Below are positions 28,303-38,122 of a stretch of DNA of 64,000 nucleotides, in pieces; the stretch's first letter is position 1, and the number at the start of each line of letters is the position of its first letter. The notes under the pieces were generated by a model. It was not told where the DNA came from and did no database searches. It saw only the letters and a program-made list of their open reading frames with translations. The position numbers were made by a program, and so were the translations under genes. The stretch lies in NCBI GenBank assembly GCA_910584915.1, contig CAJUDM010000001.1:119592-183591 (forward strand). The letters are read 5' to 3'. This DNA is from an uncultured Lachnospiraceae bacterium (lineage in GTDB: Bacteria; Bacillota; Clostridia; Lachnospirales; Lachnospiraceae).

Positions 28303-29217
28303 TTATTGCAAATATCTCCAAATCTCTTTTATCCTTTCGATAAAATCTATTTGAGGTACATATCCTGTCAAACTGCGCAATCTGCTCACATCCGGAAATA
28401 TGCCATTTCTTGGCTTGATATCGCTTGATTCCAATTTATATTGAAATGGCTTGTCTGCATCCATTTCACTTATTACGCTTGCTATGTCCTCTATATATTT
28501 TCGTAACGGTTTCACATCCCCGGAAGCTACATTAACCAATATACTCTTATCTACTTTTTCACTTAGCAGAAAAAAATACTTCCCTGCATCTTCCTCAAAA
28601 AGATAATCCCACATTTGTGCTCCTGATGAAAACTGTGCAATTTTATTATTTTTGTGTTGTCGAAAAGCATATTGAATCATCGTATTTTCGCCATCATATT
28701 TTCCATATACACTAAAGATTCTTGTCCATATACAGATAATTCCCAATTGTTCGCAAAGCTTTCCTGCAAGTTTTCCCGCTGCATATTTCGTAAAACCATA
28801 GCATATCTCTGGTTTTACAGGCGTGTCCTCTGTAATAACTTTATCATAAAATCCATATTCTGCCTGTGAACCTGCTCCCAAAAATTTTTGACACCCATAT
28901 CTATACGCTAAATATACCGCATTCAAAGTATATTCTATGTTTCTGCTCTGTAAGATTGGATCATCCCGGTCTTTACCCTCTGTAAAACACCATCCAAAAT
29001 GATAAAATACGTCATAATGTTCTTCCGGTAGATTAATCTTAGCTAATTCGCCAAGATCACACTCTATCAATGTTACAAGCTCAGATTTCGGTAAGTATTT
29101 CTTTCGTCGGCTGTCTGGTCTTGATAAAGCTATAACTTTAACTCCGCTTTTTATACACTCCCGTATCGTAGCAATTCCCAACATTGAAGTTGCCCCTGTA
29201 ATTATCACTGACTTCAT
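28303..29217 (-). CDS. NAD(P)-dependent SDR epimerase/dehydratase family protein
   Basis: About 304 aa extended SDR. It has the GxxGxxG nucleotide motif in IITGATSMLGIATI, a Ser-rich catalytic strand (LGAGSQAEYG) and the YGFTKYAAGKL catalytic Tyr-xxx-Lys. It resembles the SDR at 30302 and sits in the CDP-sugar half of the locus, so it may reduce or epimerise a CDP-4-keto sugar or its branch. The ATG at 29217 is preferred over a GTG at 29235, which would put residues ahead of the core first strand. The substrate is not known. Confidence 0.88.
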   Translation of the reverse strand: MKSVIITGATSMLGIATIRECIKSGVKVIALSRPDSRRKKYLPKSELVTLIECDLGELAKINLPEEHYDVFYHFGWCFTEGKDRDDPILQSRNIEYTLNAVYLAYRYGCQKFLGAGSQAEYGFYDKVITEDTPVKPEICYGFTKYAAGKLAGKLCEQLGIICIWTRIFSVYGKYDGENTMIQYAFRQHKNNKIAQFSSGAQMWDYLFEEDAGKYFFLLSEKVDKSILVNVASGDVKPLRKYIEDIASVISEMDADKPFQYKLESSDIKPRNGIFPDVSRLRSLTGYVPQIDFIERIKEIWRYLQ

Positions 29218-29259
29218 ATAAATCAATCCCTGCACATCTTTTCTATCTATTATTGCTCG

Positions 29260-30297
29260 TTAATAAGAACTTAAAAAATCATTAGCATTCTTCAGTAACT
29301 CCATATATGGGTTCCCTTTTGCGCCTCGACGTGCCACCTGCATAATTGCTACTTTATAAAATAAATAGTAAACAAAAAGGCTCCCTTTTCTAAATAAAAA
29401 CTCCTGAAATTTTCCTGTCAAACTTTGTTCCTCATCTGCTTTTTTAAAGTCTTTTCTCCATTCAGAAATCTCCAAAAAATAATCCCATCTAACCAGATCT
29501 GGGACATATGCATTTATATCCCATGGTCTGCGTCCAAATACCGGCATACAGTGCCATATAACTACCTGATCCTTCTCTGCTTTTAGTTTTTCTGAAAGGA
29601 TTCTCCCCCACTTCCATACATTTTCACCATATTTATCTGGCAATAAAGTATAAGTATAAATATAGTTATATCTATGTGGGATACTTTTAATTTCATCTCG
29701 AAATAACAAATTCAATATATCCTGATCAGCTAAACGCAATTGTGGCTTATACTCTTTTAAATAAGATTTTATAATCTCAATGCACTGACGTTCTTTCCAT
29801 TTGCTGATATTAAATAATATCACTCCCGCATTATACCATCTATGATAATCAGGTATACAATTTTTTATCTGAAATAATGTATTTATTTCTGTTGTCATAG
29901 CACAGATATAACCGTCAATCCTTACTTTCAATATATCTTTCAAAGAACCATTACACAAAGTGTCACTATCAACATACAGCACTCTGTCTGACTCAAAACA
30001 AATCTTATCAATCAAATACAATTTACAAAACGTTGTATAACTCCCATGATAGTCTAAAAAACCTGCAGCCTTTATCTCCTCTGTATACCCCCCCACATCA
30101 TAAATATAAATCGTTCTGTTATATTTTTTTACTGTATCAACCATTCTATCTTTATTTAACTCAGAAACATTATCTGCCAAAAAATATATTATTATTTTAT
30201 CTATGTCCCTGTTATTTTCAAGATACGAAGTCAATGCTACCCCTGTATAGGGTGCGTATAAATCACTGCTTTGCAACATTAATTCCAAAATATCCAT
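29260..30297 (-). CDS. Glycosyltransferase family 8 (copy 2)
   Basis: 345 aa paralogue of 23288-24349. Shared blocks include APYTGVALTSYLENNRDID, YHGSYTTFCKLYLIDKICFESD, the metal motif VDSDTLC (Asp110-x-Asp112), RWYNAGVILFNISKW, and a CMPVFGRRPWDINAYVPD block. It transfers a hexose from a UDP-sugar, with specificity possibly differing from copy 1. A G7 tract at 30088-30094 encodes VGGYTE. It lies between two SDR genes with short gaps. Confidence 0.92.
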   Translation of the reverse strand: MDILELMLQSSDLYAPYTGVALTSYLENNRDIDKIIIYFLADNVSELNKDRMVDTVKKYNRTIYIYDVGGYTEEIKAAGFLDYHGSYTTFCKLYLIDKICFESDRVLYVDSDTLCNGSLKDILKVRIDGYICAMTTEINTLFQIKNCIPDYHRWYNAGVILFNISKWKERQCIEIIKSYLKEYKPQLRLADQDILNLLFRDEIKSIPHRYNYIYTYTLLPDKYGENVWKWGRILSEKLKAEKDQVVIWHCMPVFGRRPWDINAYVPDLVRWDYFLEISEWRKDFKKADEEQSLTGKFQEFLFRKGSLFVYYLFYKVAIMQVARRGAKGNPYMELLKNANDFLSSY

Positions 30298-30301
30298 ATT
30301 T

Positions 30302-31234
30302 CTATTTTATACTCCTGTAATATAGAATTGTTCTGGCAATTCCCTCCTCAAAAGAAGTCTGTGGTTTGAAATGAGTATCTTTTATTATTTCAGAAATATC
30401 AACACAAGAACTAAATGTTTTTGATGACATTTCTGGCAATTCCCCAATACCAAGCATTTCATTAGGGTTAATCATATCACGAATTATATACAAATACTCT
30501 TTTAACGGTTTATATATCCCACTTCCTATACCATACACTTTATTGTCCTTACCCTCTTCGCCCAAATAATATAACGCCTTTGCGACATCTGCCACATATA
30601 AAAAATCCCACATTTGATTCAAATTCCCGTATTGAGTTTTTTCTCCTTTCAACAGAGACATTATTGTATATGTGATAATATTACTATCTGATCGTCGTTC
30701 TCCATAAGTGCTCGGAAGCAATGCCCATATAAATGGCTGATTTAATTGTCTTGATAATACATCCAAATAATAATGAACTGCTGTTTTCGTAGCACCATAC
30801 AGATCATTTGGAGTCTGTTTCAAATTTACATCAATCAATTTATCGCAAAACACATATTCAGCCACTGTTCCGGTCGCAATAAATTTCTTGGCTGATATCT
30901 TTTTAGCAAGTTTTATTGCTTCCACTGCAAATTTAATATTCTCCAGTTGAACCAAAAATTCATTTTTTTCTTTTCCGGAAACTCCTGCCCACGCCAGATA
31001 ATAAAAACAATCAATTTTAACCTCAATTTTTATATCTGACAGCCTAAAAAATTCTGTTTCTATGTATGAAAAATTACTGTTTTGCATATGTTCTAGCGGG
31101 ATTCGATCTTTATTACGCACCAGTTCAACAACATGTATATTTTTTGACAATAATTCATCAACTAACCAGCTTCCAATAAATCCAGTGCCCCCGCATACAA
31201 TTACATTTTTCAATATACTTACTTCTCCTTTCAC
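30302..31234 (-). CDS. NAD(P)-dependent SDR, candidate CDP-sugar reductase
   Basis: 310 aa SDR with VIVCGGTGFIGSWL (Rossmann GxxGxxG), ATGTVAEYV, a YGATKTAVHYYL catalytic Tyr-xxx-Lys and PSTYGERRSDSN. It overlaps the radical SAM gene by 4 bp, tying it to the aldolase/ThDP group. In yersiniose synthesis an SDR (YerF) reduces the keto group left by the ThDP enzyme YerE, so this protein is the best local candidate for that step. A TTG seven codons in, 11 bases after AAGGAG, is a possible alternative start. Confidence 0.87.
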   Translation of the reverse strand: MKGEVSILKNVIVCGGTGFIGSWLVDELLSKNIHVVELVRNKDRIPLEHMQNSNFSYIETEFFRLSDIKIEVKIDCFYYLAWAGVSGKEKNEFLVQLENIKFAVEAIKLAKKISAKKFIATGTVAEYVFCDKLIDVNLKQTPNDLYGATKTAVHYYLDVLSRQLNQPFIWALLPSTYGERRSDSNIITYTIMSLLKGEKTQYGNLNQMWDFLYVADVAKALYYLGEEGKDNKVYGIGSGIYKPLKEYLYIIRDMINPNEMLGIGELPEMSSKTFSSCVDISEIIKDTHFKPQTSFEEGIARTILYYRSIK

Positions 31235-32244
31235 CCCTGCATACGCAAGCGCTCTGCTATGATCTCGGCATCATCATCTACATTATCATTACAGAAAAAT
31301 TTGCATTTAGCACAAAAATAGTTTTCATATCGTCTCCCCTCCAAATGCATTAATTGAAAATCTCTAAGCCGCCTTCCATTCCATACTTCAACTAAACTCT
31401 CTTTATTTGCATCACCATACACTGTCGCAAATTTCCAATCATTACAACAGGCACTAACCTCCCCATTAGAATGAATTATCATATGTATCAAAGGCCTAGT
31501 GCACACTTTTCCCCCATAGTTAACATTAGAAACCACTTTAATCGAGTCCTCATTTATTATCGGATCAAAATCTCCCCACCATTCCTCAACATTTTCTACA
31601 CTTACAAAATCAGAAATCGGATCAAACAATTCATGAAATCTCTGAATATCCGCCTCATCTTTAAGCATTGCATTAACACATTTCGAATGGATTTTAGTGA
31701 CCCCCCCATTTATCAGACAAGGACTTTTTTGGCATTTGTTTCTCAAATCTCGTATATTATTTAAAAATTTTTCAAAATCCACCTCCCTATTGCTAACGCT
31801 TTTATAACCCTCTGATGACAATGCCTCAACCGAAATCCTTATATAATCAATACCACAACCAGCTAATTCTTCATTTAATTCCTCTGTCAATAACGAACCA
31901 TTCGTCACTATAATAATTTCGTTACATACTTCTTTTTCCCTTAACATCTTAACCATTTGAGGTACATTTTTATTTAGCAATGGTTCTCCAAAACAATACA
32001 GGTTTATTACTTTAATCTTCTGGGGAAAATATGTTAAGTCCTCTATTATTTTACCAAACAATTCCATAGTCATTATTTTATGCCTGTCATTGTTTCTAAA
32101 ATCAGTAGTATTACATGGACAAAATCCACAACTAAAATTGCAGGCCCCAGAAGGATCGATGTTCACAGTAAATGGCGTGTCCAATGGAAGTATATCAGCC
32201 AATTTTTGTCTTTTAACTCTGGTCTTCAAAAAATCTTTATCCAT
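31231..32244 (-). CDS. Radical SAM/SPASM domain protein
   Basis: 337 aa. The radical SAM cluster motif is CNFSCGFC (Cys35, Cys39, Cys42), followed by LYCFGEPLLN and IIVTNGSLLTEEL. A C-terminal SPASM-like region has SNGEVSACCNDW and YFCAKCKFFC, giving enough cysteines for an auxiliary 4Fe-4S cluster. Such enzymes do radical chemistry such as oxidation, epimerisation or deoxygenation, mostly on peptides but also on sugars. It overlaps the SDR by 4 bp and follows the ThDP enzyme by 3 bp, so a role in the same branched-sugar pathway is likely but unproven. A G7 tract lies at 31701-31707. Confidence 0.88.
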   Translation of the reverse strand: MDKDFLKTRVKRQKLADILPLDTPFTVNIDPSGACNFSCGFCPCNTTDFRNNDRHKIMTMELFGKIIEDLTYFPQKIKVINLYCFGEPLLNKNVPQMVKMLREKEVCNEIIIVTNGSLLTEELNEELAGCGIDYIRISVEALSSEGYKSVSNREVDFEKFLNNIRDLRNKCQKSPCLINGGVTKIHSKCVNAMLKDEADIQRFHELFDPISDFVSVENVEEWWGDFDPIINEDSIKVVSNVNYGGKVCTRPLIHMIIHSNGEVSACCNDWKFATVYGDANKESLVEVWNGRRLRDFQLMHLEGRRYENYFCAKCKFFCNDNVDDDAEIIAERLRMQG

Positions 32245-32247
32245 ATC

Positions 32248-34047
32248 CTAATCCCTCACATACATTTCAATTATCATATTTTCCTTCATTTCTTCATCTG
32301 AAAGTAATGGAGTCATAAATTCTAACGGCAATGATTCCATCTGCCCATCTCTTTTTTTATATGATACTTGTTTGGGCGATGCCGTTATATTAATTGGAGT
32401 CCACACTTCTACAATAATAGGCTCCTTGCAATCCAATACCTTTTTAACTTTCGTATCTAACTCCAGCATATCTTTTATGACTACTGTTTTCAGCCCATAT
32501 CCTTCCGCAATTTTAGCAATGCTGGGTAAAGAAAGGCCAGAATCTTCATCACAAGCTACCAATCGCCCGTCAAACAAGTTTGTCTGTGTAGCTTTTATCG
32601 CGCCATATCCTCTGTTATATAATACAAAAATTTTAACAGGCAATTTTAAGCGCCGAATAGTTTCCAACTCCTGCGCATTCATAACAAAACCACCGTCTCC
32701 ATTTACCCCTATTGTTCTCTTTCCGTCACTTGCAAGACATGCGCCAATAGTTGAAGGCAATCCATATCCCATAGAAGCTAAGCCTTTTGTACAAAAAACC
32801 CTTTGCCCCTTTTTTACACGAAATGTTTGCATGGAAATATCAATGCAACTTCCTGAGCTCCCTGATACATATATATCATTTGGTTGCATATATTTAGATA
32901 TTGTTTCCACCAAGCAATAGGGATTTACAAGTTCAGATTGTCTCCAATATTCTTCCTTTACTAAAGGATATTTTTCCTTCATTCTATTCCCATAAGCAAA
33001 CCACTCACTACGCTCCTTTTTTTCGATTAAATGCTTATATTTCAATAAGATTCTTATTATTTTTCCTGCATCTGCACATACTGCTATATCAGGTCGTACA
33101 TTTGTTTTTACCAATTCTGCACTATCTATATCCACCATTACTTTCAGCGCTTCCCTGGCAAACCCATTAAAATTATAACCCGTCTGAAGAAGATTAAGTC
33201 TTGCTCCCAGACTAAAAAAGAAGTCTGAATTCTGCTGTATAAAATTAGCATAACGATGTCCAAGTCCCCCTGGTCTTCCATAATATAAAGGGTTTTCTTC
33301 TTCTATCAAATCAATCCCATTCCACGTGGTCAAAACAGGCACATTCAATACCTTAATAAGTTCTTCAAACTCAGAAATGGCATCTGACAACCTGACACCA
33401 TTCCCTGCAAGTAAAACAGGCCTCTCCGATCTGTTTAAAGCATCGATAATTTGCAGTACTGTTTTCTCCCAGTTTCTTTCTGACATAAAATCTGGAGGAT
33501 TATATCCTATCAATGCTTCTTCATCCACCATAGAAGCCTGAACATCCAAAGGGATATCCAACCATACAGGACCTTTTCTCCCTGATGTTGCTTCGTATAA
33601 TGCTCTTTCCAAGTAATACCTTATCAATTGTGGTTCATCTACTAACGCACAGTATTTTGTGATAGGTCTTACAAGAGAAATAATATCCAGTTCCTGCATC
33701 CCCTGTTGTCTGAGACCGACTGTATGAATCATATCCGATCGCTTCACTTGACCAGAAACTACAAAAACTGGCGTCGACTCTAAAAATGCTCCTGCTATAC
33801 CAGTAACTGCATTAGTTCCACCTGGGCCTGTTGTTACCATCAGAAGCCCAATCTTATTATTTACTCTCGAATAGGCTTCTGCAGCTATTGCTGCCGCCTG
33901 CTCATGTTGAGTACAAATATATTGTATCTTTTTACTCTTTCCAAGAGAATCATTTATATGCATTGCACCTCCGCCAGGAATCATAAACATATGTTCAGCC
34001 CCCGTCTCCTCCAAACGCTTTATTAAATAATCAGATACCTTAATCAT
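32248..34047 (-). CDS. ThDP-dependent enzyme, acetolactate synthase/YerE-like
   Basis: About 599 aa of the acetolactate synthase superfamily. It has MIPGGGAMHIND, HEQAAAIAAEAYSR with the ThDP-activating Glu, TTGPGGTNAVTGIAGA, the middle domain (VLLAGNGVRLSDA) and the ThDP/Mg motif NGDGGFVMNAQEL. I chose the ATG at 34047, 8 bases after GAGGG, rather than 34071. It is next to rfbF-G-H, the setting of YerE, which adds a two-carbon unit from pyruvate to CDP-4-keto-3,6-dideoxyglucose. It may therefore build a branched-chain sugar. Ordinary acetolactate synthesis is less likely here. Confidence 0.88.
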   Translation of the reverse strand: MIKVSDYLIKRLEETGAEHMFMIPGGGAMHINDSLGKSKKIQYICTQHEQAAAIAAEAYSRVNNKIGLLMVTTGPGGTNAVTGIAGAFLESTPVFVVSGQVKRSDMIHTVGLRQQGMQELDIISLVRPITKYCALVDEPQLIRYYLERALYEATSGRKGPVWLDIPLDVQASMVDEEALIGYNPPDFMSERNWEKTVLQIIDALNRSERPVLLAGNGVRLSDAISEFEELIKVLNVPVLTTWNGIDLIEEENPLYYGRPGGLGHRYANFIQQNSDFFFSLGARLNLLQTGYNFNGFAREALKVMVDIDSAELVKTNVRPDIAVCADAGKIIRILLKYKHLIEKKERSEWFAYGNRMKEKYPLVKEEYWRQSELVNPYCLVETISKYMQPNDIYVSGSSGSCIDISMQTFRVKKGQRVFCTKGLASMGYGLPSTIGACLASDGKRTIGVNGDGGFVMNAQELETIRRLKLPVKIFVLYNRGYGAIKATQTNLFDGRLVACDEDSGLSLPSIAKIAEGYGLKTVVIKDMLELDTKVKKVLDCKEPIIVEVWTPINITASPKQVSYKKRDGQMESLPLEFMTPLLSDEEMKENMIIEMYVRD

Positions 34048-34083
34048 CTTACACACCCTCACACACGACATTTTTTCACTATA

Positions 34084-35694
34084 TTATTCATACACACTTT
34101 CTGTCAAAAAGCTTATCTCCATTTTCCCATCAGTAGCTATTCTGAAATCTGTCAGCATATCTCTGATTTCCTCATTTAGTTCTTCCCACTTCTTTCCCGG
34201 ATCAATATGCGGAAGAGTAACATCGGCATAGCTTTCTTCATAAGAATCTCCAAACCCATCAAAGCCCGCTATCACCACCTTCTGTACCCGCAACCTGTTC
34301 ATTAATCTTAAACACATAATCCCAGAATTATCAAAATGTTCCCATCCCCGTTTAACAAGCTGACTAAAATTAACAATCCTCTCTTTCCCCTGCGGTTCTG
34401 TCTTAATATTAGAAGCTACTATTTTCCAGTTTTCCTCAAACTGTTTCTGATAGATTTCCTTCGCATATATATACCGTGTATTATTAGCAAAAAAAAGATA
34501 AGAATAATCATATCCTTCTGTAATTGCATTCACACCAATAACTATTGGAGATTCTCTCTTAATATACTCCTGAATCCTGCTATATTGCTGAATGGCAGAT
34601 CTCCCCGGTAGTATAAGCAATACAGGACATTCCCCAATGCTTTCCCTGATTATTCTTATCGTTTCAGCATCATCTATAAACTGACTGCAATATTCCAAAT
34701 ACTTATTTTCCAACAACTCATAGTCATATTGCTTTCTGTCCTTCGGAGATAAAGCTTCAATAATATTATTCATGTCCTTTGCATTTGCTCTGTGATTATT
34801 TAATAAATATGCAATATTATTGACATGAGTACAATACATTCCTGCAATAAAATAGGGTGTGGAATATCCCCATCGATAGTTAGCTTGAAAATATCCCATA
34901 TACATATCAATAGCATCCAGAATGGCATTCATATCATAATTTCCATGTCTCTTTTTGTTTAGATAATTTGCCACCAACTCAGTCGTCGCATTACCGGCTC
35001 CTCGTCCCATCCCACACAAACTGGAATCTATAATAGCATTTCTATTACATTTTTCCATCAATTCCGCAAATTGCATGCTAAGAGAAAAAGACATCTGCTG
35101 GTTATTATGAGAATGAAATCCCATTTTAATATCCTTTATTAGATACTTATTCAATATTTCAACAATATGCTTCAAATCAGAACCATACATTGCTCCAAAA
35201 GTATCTACTATCGATAATGCAATCGGTCGAATTTTATTTACTTCTTGTGCCAATGCTACCAATTCCTCATCTTTATATCCCAGAGTATTAGCAGCCTGAA
35301 AAAAGACTTTATATCCCTTATCAGATATGATCTTTCCAAGCGCAATCCCATCTTTAAAATGCTCTTGAGGAAACACCACCCTGATCGCATCAATCGACTC
35401 TCCATCATAAGGAGGCAATTGCGATAAATCATACCTGTCCCAGTCAATCATTGCAACTAGTATGTTAGTCTGATTCTTTTTCCCAAAATATTTTTTAATG
35501 TCATCTGGTACATGGAAAAATGTAGAGCCCCTTTCATGTTTTTTATTTTTGAGCCATCCGCACTCAATAATATCTATATTGGCCTCTTCCAGTTTTTTTA
35601 TAATACCTTTGATTGCAGGTTCTCCAAACATAGAATCTACAATATATGCTCCATCGCGTAAAGTGCAATCTAAAAGCTGAATCTGACTACTCAT
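34084..35694 (-). CDS. DRE-TIM aldolase-like enzyme with extra C-terminal domain
   Basis: 536 aa. Residues 1-300 form a DRE-TIM metallolyase barrel: LLDCTLRDGAY (about 7-17, catalytic Arg-Asp), SIVDTFGAMYGSD, and the metal-binding GFHSHNNQQM, as in 4-hydroxy-2-oxovalerate aldolase and HMG-CoA lyase. The last 190 residues (from CPVLLILPGRSAIQQ) form a separate domain that I cannot name. Between rfbH and the ThDP enzyme, it may make or cleave a 2-oxo acid used as acyl donor for a branched sugar. It is longer than classical 340-aa aldolases because of the added domain. Confidence 0.85.
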   Translation of the reverse strand: MSSQIQLLDCTLRDGAYIVDSMFGEPAIKGIIKKLEEANIDIIECGWLKNKKHERGSTFFHVPDDIKKYFGKKNQTNILVAMIDWDRYDLSQLPPYDGESIDAIRVVFPQEHFKDGIALGKIISDKGYKVFFQAANTLGYKDEELVALAQEVNKIRPIALSIVDTFGAMYGSDLKHIVEILNKYLIKDIKMGFHSHNNQQMSFSLSMQFAELMEKCNRNAIIDSSLCGMGRGAGNATTELVANYLNKKRHGNYDMNAILDAIDMYMGYFQANYRWGYSTPYFIAGMYCTHVNNIAYLLNNHRANAKDMNNIIEALSPKDRKQYDYELLENKYLEYCSQFIDDAETIRIIRESIGECPVLLILPGRSAIQQYSRIQEYIKRESPIVIGVNAITEGYDYSYLFFANNTRYIYAKEIYQKQFEENWKIVASNIKTEPQGKERIVNFSQLVKRGWEHFDNSGIMCLRLMNRLRVQKVVIAGFDGFGDSYEESYADVTLPHIDPGKKWEELNEEIRDMLTDFRIATDGKMEISFLTESVYE

Positions 35695-35711
35695 TAGAGA
35701 CGCCTTTCCTT

Positions 35712-37058
35712 TTAGCCCTGTTTTACTGCTTGAATTATAATCTCTGCCATATAATCAATCATTTTATCAGTCATTCCCGGATAAACTCCAACCCAGAAGC
35801 TATTGTTCATAACATATTCTGTAACATCAAGATTTCCAATAACCCGATAAGCAGCTGTCCCTCGTATTGGATCAAAACATGGATGTTTTACTAAATTTCC
35901 ACTGAATAAAAGACGTGTCTGTATATTGTGGGCTTCAATATACCCTGTTATATCATTGCGCTTTAATCCACTCTCAGGACGCACACTGATCAAAAAGCCA
36001 AACCAGGACGGATTACTGTTCTCAGCCGGTTCCGGTAAGATAACTTTATCGTTTATGCATTCCAAAGCCATATAAAGCCTATTCCAATTATGTTGTCTCC
36101 TTTTAATAAACAAAGGGAATTTTTTTAACTGTTCACATCCTATTGCCGCCTGCATGTCTGTTACTTTCAGATTATATCCCAAATGGCTGTATACATATTT
36201 ATGATCATATCCTTGCGGCAGTTCCCCATATTGTCCATCAAAACGTTGGCCGCAAAAATTGTCATGTCCTGAAGGACAGATGCAATCACGTCCCCAGTCC
36301 CGAAAAGACAATATAAGACGATGTAATAAAGGATTATCTGTATAAACACATCCTCCTTCTCCCATTGTCATATGATGAGGCGGATAAAAGCTCGATGTTC
36401 CAATATCTCCCCAAGTTCCTGTAAAACGTATATTACCATCTATCACATACTTTGTTCCTAAAGCATCGCAATTATCTTCCACCAACCAGAGCTGATGCTT
36501 ATCGCAGAACGCCTTTACCGCTGCTAAATCAAAAGGATTCCCCAGTGTATGAGCTATCATAACCGCTTTTGTCTTCTCTGATAAAGCTTCCTCCAACATA
36601 CTAACATCTATATTATATTGAGGTATTGTTACGTCAACAAAAACCGGCACTGCTCCATATTGGATAATTGGTGCTACAGTAGTTGGAAACCCACACGCAA
36701 CAGTAATGACTTCATCGCCACGTTTAATCTGACGTTCTCCTAACTCCTGCGCTGTCAAAACCATAAATGCTATTAAATTTGCCGAAGAACCACTGTTTAC
36801 TAAATGTGCATATTTAATACCGATCCATTTTGCAAACTCTTTTTCAAACTCTTCTGAAAAACGTCCTGTAGTCAACCAAAAATCCAGCATAGCATCTGTC
36901 AGAGCGCACATTTCTTTCTCATCAAACATCCGCGCTGCATAATTAATACGATCTCCTGCCTTAAAAGAATCTTTCCTTTCTTTAAATTCATGATAATATT
37001 CTGTCACCAGATTTTTAATCTGATTTCGGGCTTCCACTTCATTTTTCCAACTACTCAA
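35712..37058 (-). CDS. rfbH: CDP-4-keto-6-deoxyglucose 3-dehydrase (E1)
   Basis: 448 aa aminotransferase-fold enzyme that removes the C3 hydroxyl of CDP-4-keto-6-deoxyglucose using PMP and a 2Fe-2S cluster. The diagnostic change is visible: the PLP lysine is replaced by histidine in YPPHHMTMGEGG (His228/229). VEDNCDALG binds the cofactor, and DCICPSGHDNFCG supplies clustered cysteines. It lies 2 bp after rfbG. The partner reductase E3 (AscD/DdhD type) is not in this window and must be encoded elsewhere or replaced. Confidence 0.95.
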   Translation of the reverse strand: MSSWKNEVEARNQIKNLVTEYYHEFKERKDSFKAGDRINYAARMFDEKEMCALTDAMLDFWLTTGRFSEEFEKEFAKWIGIKYAHLVNSGSSANLIAFMVLTAQELGERQIKRGDEVITVACGFPTTVAPIIQYGAVPVFVDVTIPQYNIDVSMLEEALSEKTKAVMIAHTLGNPFDLAAVKAFCDKHQLWLVEDNCDALGTKYVIDGNIRFTGTWGDIGTSSFYPPHHMTMGEGGCVYTDNPLLHRLILSFRDWGRDCICPSGHDNFCGQRFDGQYGELPQGYDHKYVYSHLGYNLKVTDMQAAIGCEQLKKFPLFIKRRQHNWNRLYMALECINDKVILPEPAENSNPSWFGFLISVRPESGLKRNDITGYIEAHNIQTRLLFSGNLVKHPCFDPIRGTAAYRVIGNLDVTEYVMNNSFWVGVYPGMTDKMIDYMAEIIIQAVKQG

Positions 37059-37060
37059 TT

Positions 37061-38122
37061 TTACCTCCTCAAAAACTGCTCAATTTGAGCATCCATACAC
37101 GCTATAATATCTCCGTTTTCCAGCCAACACTTACTCCATTCTACGACCATTTCTACTGCTGTCTCTAAATTCCAATATGGTTTCCAGCCAAATGTGTTTT
37201 TTAGTTTTGAGCAATCCAATTTTAGAAATCCAGCTTCATGAGGTCCTCCTTTGTCACAATTTCTCCATTTTATATCCTCTCCCCACTTGTTTACAAAAAG
37301 ATCTACTAAAGCCCCTGTCTGAAAACAATCTGTATCATCAGGTCCTACATTATAATAACCTGCATATTTTCCATCCTGATATTGCATCGCTGCTATCATT
37401 AAATATGCATATAACGGTTCTAATACATGCTGATATGGACGCGTGGAATATGGATTTCTGACAATAATATCTTCCCTTCTTATCGCCGCCCTGATGCAAT
37501 CCGGAATAATACGATCTTTTGAAAAGTCTCCTCCACCAATCACATTACCTGCCCTCGCTGTTGAAACAGCGACATTTCCATCACTAAAAAAGCTGTTCTT
37601 GTAAGAATGTGTCACTAATTCCGAGCACGATTTAGAGTTGGAGTAAGGATCATAACCATCCAGTTCATCGCTCTCCCGATATCCCCACTCCCATTCCCTG
37701 TTTAAATAAACTTTGTCCGTTGTTACATTCAAAAAAGAGCTCGCGCTGTCGCCAAGCCGTATACACTCCAAAATATTTACTGTTCCCATTACATTTGTTT
37801 CATATGTATAAATTGGATTTCTATAGCTTTCACGGACAATAGGCTGCGCTGCCAGATGCATTACAATCTCCGGTTCAGCTTCATCAAACGTTTTCTTCAA
37901 TGTTTGAAAATCCCGGATATCACCAATAACTGAATGAACTTCCTTATCCATTTCTGTCAGATGAAACAACGATGGAACCATAGGCGGTTCAAGCGCATAT
38001 CCTGTGACTGCCGCACCTGCATTGACCAGAATTCTACAAAGCCACGATCCCTTAAATCCCGTATGACCTGTTATGAAAACTTTTTTTCCTCTATAAAATG
38101 ATAACTCAAATTTTTCTGACAT
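37061..38122 (-). CDS. rfbG: CDP-glucose 4,6-dehydratase
   Basis: 353 aa extended SDR that converts CDP-glucose to CDP-4-keto-6-deoxyglucose. VFITGHTGFKGSWL (about 15-28) is the family-specific nucleotide motif. NVTTDKVYLNREW and DPYSNSKSCSELV hold the catalytic Thr, Asp/Lys and Tyr-xxx-Lys. A GGAG site 10 bases before the ATG at 38122 supports the start. It stops 2 bp before rfbH. About 950 bp of non-coding or decayed DNA separates it from rfbF, which normally adjoins it. Confidence 0.95.
   Translation of the reverse strand: MSEKFELSFYRGKKVFITGHTGFKGSWLCRILVNAGAAVTGYALEPPMVPSLFHLTEMDKEVHSVIGDIRDFQTLKKTFDEAEPEIVMHLAAQPIVRESYRNPIYTYETNVMGTVNILECIRLGDSASSFLNVTTDKVYLNREWEWGYRESDELDGYDPYSNSKSCSELVTHSYKNSFFSDGNVAVSTARAGNVIGGGDFSKDRIIPDCIRAAIRREDIIVRNPYSTRPYQHVLEPLYAYLMIAAMQYQDGKYAGYYNVGPDDTDCFQTGALVDLFVNKWGEDIKWRNCDKGGPHEAGFLKLDCSKLKNTFGWKPYWNLETAVEMVVEWSKCWLENGDIIACMDAQIEQFLRR

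Noticed and set aside
32372..32920. 182-codon plus-strand frame
   Set aside because: It is the antisense shadow of the ThDP enzyme and has no recognisable motif.
32248..34047. Catabolic acetolactate synthase for branched amino acids
   Set aside because: No small subunit or ilv gene is nearby, while rfbFGH and a sugar-type SDR are adjacent; the YerE-like role fits better, though not proven.
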